A program made the position numbers and the translations under genes. Positions 54,807 to 64,000 of a DNA stretch of 64,000 nucleotides are shown piece after piece. Where the stretch lies: assembly GCF_001039355.2 (NCBI RefSeq), contig NW_019776072.1:57947-121946 (forward strand), read 5' to 3'. Within the stretch, counting starts at the first letter, position 1. The number at the start of each line of letters is the position of its first letter. Source of the DNA: Lingula anatina (Eukaryota; Brachiopoda; Lingulata; Lingulida; Lingulidae). The notes below the pieces were generated by a model. That model made no database searches and had not been told where the DNA came from. It was given only the letters and a program-made list of their open reading frames with translations.

Positions 54807-57800
54807 ATGCAGTCATCGCGGTTCAGGTTCTTGGTGATGATGTCCGGTTTTGCGCTGGTTAGTTTTTTGAGAGTAAATGGTGAGTTCAATACATATTGAT
54901 ATTTTGTAATAGGTTTTTTATTCAAAGATGGTAAAGGGCATATGTAGTATTTACGTTTTTAGCTTCGATAAAATTGAATGTTAACACAGCTGTATTTTTA
55001 AGCTTCTGGACCTTTGTAAGGAGACTGGAAAAATTGTTATATATAGAAAATAAAACTTGTGAAACATTTTTTGAAACAAAATATTTCAGGCAGTAACCAC
55101 ATTCATCGAAATCTTCCCGATCTTCCAATCTATATGATAACGGCCTGTCATGGAGATATCTTCAATTTTGACTGCGGCGCAGGACACAAAATACGACCAA
55201 TTCGGGATTTCTTTGGCGCTTCTACCAAAAAACCGAAAAAGAAAAAAGGTTGTGAATTTGATGAAGGCGACTGTACAGTTGTCACGCCTCGATCCAATAG
55301 CTTATTACAACGGTACTGTGTTGGGGAACGAATATGCAGTTTTTACCAAGCCGAGAGGCATCCCTGTGGCAATGAGCTGTTTACCAACTATCATCAAATC
55401 GAGTATCAGTGCGTCCCAGGTAGGAACTATAAAATCTGTTGTTAACCGCTTTTGGAAAGTGATGAATTGAGGATAGTGCGGAATGCCATGTCTTTGTTAT
55501 GGACCATTCATTTCCGATCGACCGGCCTATATCTTGTTTAGGGTACTGTTCAAGAATGTTTATTTTGCATATTAACAGTACGAAATTTGTGTGCTTCCGC
55601 TTTGAATTTTGATTTTTTTTTTTAAGAAAAGAAAAAACAAAACAACACTTTGCAGTATGTGAGCTTGATTGTTTGTAGGTATTAAATGAAATGTTTACTA
55701 ACTAAGCCAACCAACACCGCGAATGTGGCACAAAAACATTTCTGGCGGAGTGGGGCTAGAATTGAAATACCAATTTGTGGTAGTCTGCCAAGACATTCAC
55801 AGATTTGACTAAAATTTTGGCGTTAGATTATTTAGGTCAGAACACACAGTCCCTGTCGTACAACCTTTTGTTCCTTTAAGGTCCGAAGTGTATTCAATTG
55901 GTCTCTGTCCAACCATCAAAATATACATGGTGGTAATGTGGTAATGGCACCAAAGGTCAGTCAGCAGCAAAACCAACCACCAGTCAGACACAAGTGGGAC
56001 TAAATCCATAACGTTTTTTTTATTACAGATAGCTACATTACTGTAATGTGCGGCGCCCATTCTTTCAAGACAAAGGCCGGTTATTTAATGAGTCCAAATT
56101 TTCCAAATAAGTACAAACCCAATATAAACTGCCAGTGCAGACTGACGTCCACCAATGGGGAAAACATACACATTCAAATATTGTTTCTCTCCATACATTT
56201 CCAAGACCCCTGTACCGATTGGCTAAAGATAAATAATAAGAAAAGGTGCGGCTTTTCAACAGATGTCATAGAAGCCCCCACGTTTGACTTGGAATTCCAC
56301 ACCGACGATAAAGAGCACCATTCTGGATACTGGTTGTACTTTAAAGGTAAGTTTACTGTGTCACTTGCCACTACATTTCGAAGAACGGACGAAACATCAA
56401 TATCCTGAATCCATGAAATAAAGGAAGCATAAAATGTAGGGTCTTGAACATAACAGGACACAGGTTTGATGTCACTTTTATATGGACTTGCTGTTTTAAT
56501 CGTTTGATGTTTGCCAAACTGTTATATACCATATGTTTTCGTTATTTCTTTGATATATTTATCGATTTATTTGTTTTATTAATATTCTATTAATACGTAT
56601 ATCTTTCTATTAATATATTTATCTGTTTAATACCCTTTTTGTACTTCTTTCTTCCCTCCTCTTTCTGTAGTGTTTTATTCTTTTGCTAGCTTCGGGGTCT
56701 GGTTCAGTGAACGTCGAGTGTGATAACTTCCCTATTCCCGATAACAATGGAAAAAGCACAACCACCACCACCACCACCACTAAAAAGATGATCACTACTC
56801 TTTTGTCTAAAAAAGTTCCTACGACAACAACTGTTTCCACGCCAAGTTCCACTAGAACATCGACAACCACAACTACCCCCACAAAACCATCCTTTCCTCC
56901 GACAACCACTTTGTCGACGACGACCATGACTACTTCAGCAATGACAACACGCGTGACGACATCGAGTATCTCCACCACGACAACACCCTTGACACGAACA
57001 CCTGCTTTTACTTCTAAGGCCACAGTTACGACCTCAACAGCGTCATCAACCACATCACCAACTCGAACAACAAGCCCATCGACGTTGAAGCCCACGTCAT
57101 CTGAAACAACCCTGCCTACGCCAATCGGGCCTTCCAAGCAAACAACAGGTTATCATCCCGAAAAAGGAGAAAATGCCAGTGAAGGATCAGTAACAACTGC
57201 TAGTACTACGAGAGTTCTTTTCAATATTTCTGAAACAGTTGTCTTTACACCATCCACGAGATTTTCAACAACAACTAATGGTAATTAACCCTCCCTCTCA
57301 GTCCTTTAATATAAACGTAAATTGAATTTTGATCTTTGGATAATACAGGGCATAAAGTTATGTTAGATAACGTAAATAACGTCTAAATGTTGAACAATTT
57401 TGAACCTATATTTTTCAGCAACGGTTGGTGCAATTGTAGAAGAGGAAAAGGGGTTTACATTGTTGGGTGAGAGTTTGACTAGACCATACATGTACATAAC
57501 TTTTTAGTCGATTGTATATACAGACATGCTTGACAGTTATTACCCCCTACTCTAAAGATAAATGTACGCAAATTCTTAGTTTCTCCAATGTCTAATTGCC
57601 TAACTTGTTTTGACACTTGAAACTTTCATTTTGTACCGAAAAAGAACAGGGCATCTACATTTTCCGTTGTTACTTTATATCAGGTTGGATCATAGTATGT
57701 GTGGCAATAGTCGGTTTGATGCTTATCCTTCTAATCCTTGGTCTTCTTTTCTGGTGCCGAAGGTACGTATATAAGCATGAATAGTGTGGCACTGCCACTA

Positions 57801-59424
57801 CATAGATTCAATTTGTTTGAACTGCCCAGGATAGAGCTGAAATGTTTTGAGTGACATCTCTATGACAGTTATATTACCATTGGTCAGTATAATTTTCTTG
57901 TTTCCGTATCTTCTCACTCGACACCATGTTTACAAGGAATTTTTCACCAATCTAGCAAACCAAGTTACAAAAATTCGAAATATTAGTAAAATGTTCCAAT
58001 AAACATATCAGAAGTGACCCTGAGTATACTATATACAACTGCAAAAGAATATATCGTTTGTTTCAAACGTTATATATTTTTAATAATTGATTAAGTGACG
58101 CATTCCGTCTCGTCTCTGTAATTGAATGGGATTGGTATTTTTCAATATAAAGAGTAAATTGCTTATGGTTTTTTATTACTTACCTCTCATTAATTATTTC
58201 TTTAGAAAGAGAATGAAGAACGAAGAGACGCAAACAAACGGAAACGCATCAGCAACCATTGATGTTGTCGTCACTTCATCAAGTGGAGTCATTGAAGAAA
58301 ATTGTGATAAAACAAGACTAGTAACGAACGCTGATGAAAGCACGCAGTTTGGGAATGGATTCATTTCTATGTCACACACGACGGGTGCCATCAACCAAGC
58401 CCTAGTCATCGTAGAGAACGCTTCCAGTGATGGTAATCCTGTTGCGTCTATCCTGAGCAAAGCTGTTCAAGTGAATCTGGATCCAGATATTACCTACGAC
58501 GATAACATCATCATTATTGGTAGAGCAGAGTTTGAGATCGACTCCGTTGCAAATCTTTATTCAAGAATTCGACACAAAGATAAAGGGATTCAAATCGGAT
58601 CTGGTGTACTCCCATGCGAAAAGGATGCTGGAAAGGCCACAACACGCTCCGGGTGTTTGTACGAAGATGTCCAGCTTGCACCAAAAGCTGCTAAAAGGTC
58701 TTCACTTCAGGGAGTGCCCCCACCCACAGCGCCTGCAACGAAGCAGAGGAAAAGCAAACACAAGCCAGACAAGCAAGACCAGACGGAATATTTAGAACTC
58801 CCCGTTCTTAATGTGAATGACAAGAAGCAAATTCCACAAAGCCCCGTGTCCAGCATTGACCACGTAAGGAAGAGAACTCGCCGTGGTCCTCCTAAACGCA
58901 TGGACTATCTGGATGTTACGGTTCCGGACAGATCGCATAGATCCAATGTGTCTACGGATCAGGTGAGGAAAAAGGCGCGAAAGGATACAGCCAAACGTAT
59001 TGCCAAGTTGACCAATAGCCAAGAGGAAACCGAAAGGAAACCAATGGTGTCTACAGAGAACGTCAAGCAGCAGGCCAGGACAGTTGGCGGTCGCAAAATC
59101 AAGGCTGTTGCCCGCCGTCGTAGTAGTTCCAGCGGTATAGATATTTGCACTCCTGTCCCCGCCGCCAGTACCATTGACGGGTACACCAGCGACGAGTACC
59201 AAACCAGCATTTCTAGTCATGGCATGACGTCTGAAGACCTGCCGAGTGAATTAGAGGAGGAAAGTTCTGGCAGTGAAACGAGCTCACATTTTGAAACCAA
59301 CTCCAACAGGAAGGCGTCGATACTATCATTGTCAGTTGTTGATGAGATGGTAATGTCACCAGAAACGCCGGATAATTCTGGTTCTGATTCAGACTGGGAC
59401 AAGAAATCGGCGATATCCATCTGA
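54807..59424 (+). CDS. Type I membrane protein: SUEL lectin, CUB, Thr-rich stalk, long tail
   Basis: Coding exons: 54807-54879, 55090-55419, 56029-56346, 56690-57280, 57419-57466, 57684-57762, 58206-59424; phases agree, every domain boundary sits on an intron of the same phase, 885 residues. Signal peptide 1-24 (hydrophobic core FLVMMSGFALVSFL). SUEL-type (rhamnose/galactose-binding) lectin domain about 40-134 with the family's eight Cys, ending EYQCVP. CUB domain about 142-240 (GYLMSPNFPNKY, four Cys, FHTDDKEHHSGYWLYF). Residues 260-430 are almost all Thr, Ser and Pro: an O-glycosylated mucin-like stalk. Membrane span about 456-476 (VCVAIVGLMLILLILGLLFW) followed by basic residues. The 406-residue tail is disordered, with YEDV, TEYLEL, DYLDV, three basic repeats and a Ser/Glu-rich end. 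Likely a glycan-binding adhesion or immune receptor; ligand unknown. Confidence 0.88.
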
Positions 59425-60284
59425 GCACGTTTGCCCATCGACGATTTACAACGGATTTAAAGCATAGGTCATGCACTTGTCTCTTGTAAAAACTTAATTT
59501 TTACATGTATATCTCATATGGTTTCCTATATAGGATACCTTGTTGCTTGTTTAGCTTTGTGTTTCTTCGAAGTTAAGGGCACAGAATACAGGGCACTCTT
59601 AACATGTCCACAGAAACTGTATAGAATTGGGATTCAAATTCTCTTAGCCAAATGTTCCTTCGCAAGTAAGCTAAGGGTAATAAAGTCTTGCAATACCAGA
59701 CCTTTATGTATACATTATCATTATAATATAAGTTACAAGCTATAAGGATTAAAGAAATTGGAATTATATGTATCGACATAAATTAGATTGCATTAATAAA
59801 CATTTATGGAAACTAAGGTGTAATTAATGTTTTTCGGTGCGGGTGGAATTATTTAAGTTGTAAGTTGCTTAGTGCAAGTACTTAAGGACTAATAACACAT
59901 CTAACCTAGCAACATAAAATATTAATGTTCGAAATACATTCAGCAAATTATGGTTTCCTCTTTTTCCACCTGTCGGGAACACAAACGGCATGCACACATG
60001 CAAAAATCAAACTTGGTATTCTAAGAATTAATACATATATATATAATAGGGGAGTGCGTGGTAGTGTACCAAACGTACAGAAAAAGCGACGCCGCTAATC
60101 TTATTAAATATTAAAATCATTTTTCTTGTTGATACCTTACATGACTTTTGCATTATGATACAGTTGACATCAAGCTGAATGTCGTTTAGAATAGCAGCAC
60201 AATTGCTCCGATTCACCATGGCTTAGTGCAGTTGAGATGTGCTAATTGCATTAGATGAGATTTTTTTTAAAAAGCGACAAGCAA
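59425..60284. other. 3' region of the SUEL-CUB gene
   Basis: Presumed 3' UTR; AATAAA at 59679-59684 is a candidate polyadenylation signal and another lies near 59796. No other gene seen. Confidence 0.5.
59679..59684 (+). terminator. Candidate polyadenylation signal of the SUEL-CUB gene
   Basis: Canonical AATAAA about 255 bases after the stop codon. Confidence 0.5.
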
Positions 60285-60572
60285 TACCCGCACGAAAACG
60301 AAGTAGATACTCCGGCGCAGTAGACTACTGCAATTATACTGCAAACATGCTTCAAATCTGCTTCGATGTGGGAGCTAATTAGCATATTTGAAACATGCTT
60401 CCATCATGCTGCTAATCTACTGCATTAATGCTCCTCCTCTGTACAACCCTATGTAAATTTTGAAGTAGAATTGCAGTAGGCTATACTGCATTTCTGCTGC
60501 AAATATGCTCCACACCACTACTGCGTTAATGCTTCTTTGCTACTTCGATACTACTGCATTTTTGTGCGGGTA
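60285..60572. mobile_element. MITE with TACCCGCAC ends
   Basis: About 288 bp bounded by TACCCGCACGAAAA and its near-complement TTTTTGTGCGGGTA, with CGAAGTAG/CTACTTCG also inverted just inside. The interior repeats the motifs TACTGCA and ATGCTTC many times on both strands. TA at both edges may be the target duplication, as in Tc1/mariner-type elements. No coding capacity. Confidence 0.7.
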
Positions 60573-62701
60573 AGCTTACTGATGAAAGCTTATTTAGCGT
60601 CACAGATAACCGCCGGAAAGAATTAGACACATTTTTTTAAAAACAATAACGAAGAAGAACTGAAGGAAGAGGTGTATATCAGTTGTGCTGTTTGTTCGCT
60701 CAGTCCATTTTCTACTTTATTTCTTTTTCTTTTGTTTATTTTAGAGTGTTTTTACCACAACCGCCCTCGTCACTTTATAATCATCATTCTTTTCTTTACT
60801 GAAAACGCATGTACCCTAATCGAAGTAAATAAAGATATGTTATTTTTACGATAATAATGAATTCTTTAACCGATAATTTGTTAAAAAATTTAAATTCATT
60901 GGCAATGCTCTATTTGGATGGAAACGGATTGCCACAGTAAATTCTATATAAGTCTCTACATGCACAAGTTTTTAAAAGATTTTCAGTGACACTGTTTAGA
61001 CGTGTTTCAACCAAGAAGTCGAACTTTATCTGTCAGGGAACTTTACTGAAATCTAAGATAAAAATATTTCCCCTTCTTTTTCACTTATTTTATATAGAGT
61101 ATCATGTTTGGTTCGGCTATATGTTGCATAGATCAAATTTATTGCTGTAGTGTATCCTATACACTACTGGTAGATATCGTGTATTTGTGTTATTTCATGT
61201 TTATTCACCGTCCCTTCGGATTACTAAACAAAATACTTATGATTGTCCAAAGGTATTTTTGCCATCTTCAGTCATTAAGGTAGATTTCGTTTTCAAAACA
61301 ATCACGTCAAGTTAGAAATGCTCATAACATGTTAAGGGCCCTCTAGACGATATGAAGAAGCATTTCATGTACGATGATTAAACGTTGGAGGTTGCAGCCT
61401 TTGGTGCTGATCACAAACGGCTGAAAATAAGGACAAAAGATACAAGAAACTTAAAGTATTAAGGTTTGTAAATATCTAAATCGAAAAACGAGGATTAAGA
61501 TGGCGGATCTCACAGACCTGCTCCCGCAAGCATTACAACGAGATAAATGGCGCAGACAAAACCTTCCAGGAAAAATTAAACTGAAATTGAAAGACGTATC
61601 CTCTGAGTCTTACTTAAAGGAGTTAACAGTCGTCTTAGGGGAAACTTAAAATTGAGCTCCGTGGAATGGTATCTAAATGTTAGACGAGCAAGATGTTCAG
61701 ATGTCTTTGCAATTGAAAAACACCAGATGTGCCCGAATGAGATTTTGGGGAAGTTATTGATTGTTTAATTCTCTTCTTTTTCTAGATTTTGGACTTAGTA
61801 TGCTGGTATCACTAATTTGATGTAAAGGAGTACGCCAGTCGTCAGTTATAAGCAATTGAGTTCAGTGGCGATGAATCACGGCATCACGGTTCAATTAGTT
61901 CAACATGAAAAAAGCGCGGTAGGAACCATTAACTCGATTGGGAAACAAAATGTACAATTAACGTTTAACACATTTTCATTATGTATTGACTTGTCACCTT
62001 TTCAAAAGCAAAATGCCCTCTGGGAGTGTCTTGACTACGGTTTTCATACAACTTTAATCTAATCAAAACGTGATTCCACGAAAAACAAAACTGAAATACA
62101 TAAGAGACATCTGTTAAAAGGTTCCTGGCATTTTTCCTTCGACATATTTAATTAGAATAGAGCGTGATGTAACAACATATTCTATATAACTCTAAAGTAT
62201 TAGTGTAATGTTTTAATAATGGCAACAGATGTGTTATTGTTTAGGGGACATTAGCAATCATCCAGAGGGACATTCTACCTTGTCGATGTGCGATGAATGG
62301 CAGTTATGATATCAAGCAGGTGGTTTGTATAAGATAAAACCTAATTGAGGGTCTAAGACAAAGAAATTTCATAAGTTAAACATTACTTGACAAAACACTA
62401 CGAAAGAGATACAACGAAGTAGGGGTAGTTGGAATGTTGTGAAATGTATAACTATTATATGAACTACCGGCCAAGACCCTTGCGTGAATTGATAGTTCAG
62501 TTAAGAATACTTCCACTGTGAACCAATGACCGTAAACAGAAAACTCATTATAAGGTCGCCAGGGGATTAAAGGGATATCTAAGGTTTCAGGTTCTGATAT
62601 GCCTGTATTAAATCTTTTTTGCTTTCTATAATCTCTCATATACAGATGCTTATACTTTGCGAGATAAGAAGAGAGATTTTCTTGGCCTCTCTCTTTATTC
62701 C
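60573..62701. other. Gene-free stretch
   Basis: AT-rich, with only short unrecognised ORFs. An ATG at 61500 opens a 49-codon basic ORF but nothing supports it as a gene. Confidence 0.4.
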
Positions 62702-62702
62702 T

Positions 62703-62760
<58 letters not shown>
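62702..62760. repeat. (CT)n/(GT)n microsatellite
   Basis: CT run about 62702-62721 then GT run to about 62760. Confidence 0.95.
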
Positions 62761-62762
<2 letters not shown>

Positions 62763-62862
62763 TATGCAAGTTAAGCTATATTTTTTTGTTTTCAATATTC
62801 TCAAAAATGAAACCCTTGATAAAAGCAAAATGCACAGTAGCTGTTCACACCTTTTAATAGTC

Positions 62863-62994
62863 CTTTTGCAGCTAGATGACTATGTGTTGACTTTTTTGTT
62901 TACTGTAGAGCTTTCTCTCCAGCATTTTATTTTTCTGGAGAGCAAGCCCTTCAGTAAACATAAGAAGTCAACATCTAGTCATCTAGCTGCAAAA
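62863..62994. repeat. Long hairpin, ~60-bp arms
   Basis: Left arm begins TTTTGCAGCTAGATGACTA and right arm ends TAGTCATCTAGCTGCAAAA; the arms pair along about 60 bp with few mismatches and a loop of about 12 bases (CATTTTATTTTT). May be a foldback MITE or a hairpin-RNA locus. Confidence 0.85.
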
Positions 62995-63149
62995 TGGCAT
63001 ATTGTTGTTAACTTATATCGTTCGGCCGTGACATGTGTAACTACATGTACCATTCACTGACAGAGGGAGTACAATATTCAAGGGGGATACCACTTAGAGA
63101 CAACACAGTTTGGGTTGCGATATAAAGCCTACGTCTAGGACGACTTCGG

Positions 63150-63720
63150 TATTTTTTTCAAAAATGACACGAAGACAATTTGTAGATGGCGTGAGATAGA
63201 AAGTAATAGGGAGCTATCAAACCTGATTGACTGTGAAGCAGATTGCCAGGTAGTACCGAATTGATTAATGCAACAGGCGTCTGGTCAAACTTTTTCATCA
63301 GAATTACTCTATGTCAACAAGACAACTTGGAAATATTTATTCAAGGGAGTCTCACTGCAAAGCGACACTGCGACGAAATCCTGATTGATCTAGGACGACA
63401 CATTTAAAGTAAACTCTGAACGAAACACCAGCTTGATGCAGGGCAATGCGCCCATCCAGAAAGCAGACTTCGTGCTATAGACGCGCTGCATCAGCGTGGT
63501 ATCCCCCATATGATTAACCTGCATATTCGCTAGCTCTCAGTCTGATTAAATATGCTTCTGATATGATTGGTAGAGCAGTGAACAAAAGGAAACCTCCAGT
63601 GCAAAACCTCAGACGGTTCCAGAAGGCAATAACAGACAAGTGGAACAGGTTCCCAATACAAGCGTTACTACTGGTGACAAGTTGCAAGATGTGAAGCTCT
63701 GGTCCAAAGCCAGAGAAGGT
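63150..63720 (+). pseudogene. Tc1-like transposase, heavily degraded
   Basis: Fragments in several frames on the + strand match Tc1-family transposase in order: an N-terminal HTH-like piece (RRQFVDGVR, GSYQ, LTVKQIAR) at about 63168-63260; a middle piece (SLTAKRHCDEIL) near 63350; the DDE-region piece resembling MQGNAPIQKADF near 63436; and a C-terminal piece (NKRKPPVQNLRRFQKAITDK) at about 63580-63650. Stops, frameshifts and internal deletions make it inactive. No inverted ends were identified. Confidence 0.65.
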
Positions 63721-64000
63721 AGTCTACAGCCGCTTTAGATCTCCCCATAATTAGTTACCTTTTTATTGCGTACGTTCATCTTTAATGAGAATCCACTCAA
63801 AATATTATGCTAAATTTTATTTTTGGTAATTAGGCGTTTTAACCAGGAGGTACTTTTTTGCTGTGTAAGTATACTTTTTAGCCACACGGTTTTGCACATT
63901 TAGATACTATTTTGTGAATAAAGCCATTCGCATTATTAAAACAATACAAGTACATGGGTTGTGTTGTGTACCTGGTCCAATAAATATCCAATTTAATAAA
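63721..64000. other. Window edge, nothing recognised
   Basis: AT-rich sequence after the Tc1 remnant; may contain its lost 3' end. No gene seen. Confidence 0.4.

Noticed and set aside
56619-57137. 172-codon Val-rich ORF on the minus strand
   Set aside because: It is the antisense reading of the Thr-rich stalk exon (ACN codons read as Val in reverse); shadow.
58126-58205. N-terminal extension of the last exon of the SUEL-CUB gene starting at 58126
   Set aside because: This open stretch is intron; the acceptor before 58206 joins the membrane-span exon in the right phase.
58792-59220. 142-codon ORF on the minus strand
   Set aside because: Antisense shadow of the last exon of the SUEL-CUB gene; no family similarity.
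61500-61649. 49-codon ORF starting ATGGCGGATCTC
   Set aside because: Good start context, basic product, but no continuation, splice partner or recognised family.

Overview
This is a window of eukaryotic nuclear DNA from an invertebrate animal. It is AT-rich and holds nine multi-exon or single-exon protein genes with GT-AG introns, plus many DNA transposons and one tyrosine-recombinase retroelement. It also has long (TG)n tracts and two assembly gaps (1926-1949 and 19174-19453). The conserved genes fit any bilaterian. The frequent TACATGTAC-type tracts, SUEL-lectin/CUB receptor and PIF/Harbinger and DIRS elements would suit a marine lophotrochozoan such as a mollusc, but I cannot fix the species from the sequence.

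Layout. 1107-10104 (+): transgelin/calponin-like gene, 6 coding exons. 10644-10950: transposon with 65-bp perfect inverted ends. 14008-17243 (-): EIPR1, 9 exons. 17416-26075 (+): TRAPPC12, 12 exons, with a complete but broken PIF/Harbinger transposon in intron 4 and a small MITE in intron 9. 26655-30640: transposon graveyard (DIRS-type retroelement split by a palindromic MITE, then a pogo/Tigger-like remnant). 31222-35408 (-): C8orf76 homologue, 8 exons. 36955-37806 (-): sesquipedalian (PHETA), one exon. 38025-42705 (+): ACADS, 11 exons. 43840-45080 (-): TXNDC17, 4 exons. 45475-49508 (+): TADA2A, 12 exons with one GC-AG intron. 50540-53628 (+): phytanoyl-CoA dioxygenase family enzyme, 9 exons. 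54198-54588 (+): possible small secreted peptide. 54807-59424 (+): type I receptor-like protein with SUEL lectin, CUB, Thr-rich stalk, one membrane span and a 400-residue tail. 59425-64000: no host gene seen; MITE, hairpin and a dead Tc1-like element.

How the genes relate. Three divergent (head-to-head) pairs share short intergenic promoters: EIPR1/TRAPPC12 (172 bp), PHETA/ACADS (218 bp) and TXNDC17/TADA2A (394 bp). EIPR1 and TRAPPC12 both serve vesicle-tethering complexes, and as I recall they are also head-to-head neighbours on human 2p25.3, so this pairing looks ancient. PHETA is a third endosome/Golgi trafficking factor in the window. The most novel-looking gene is the SUEL-CUB-mucin receptor with Tyr-based motifs in its tail. 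All exon boundaries were worked out by hand from splice signals, reading phase and family similarity; every listed conserved gene closes in frame from ATG to stop.
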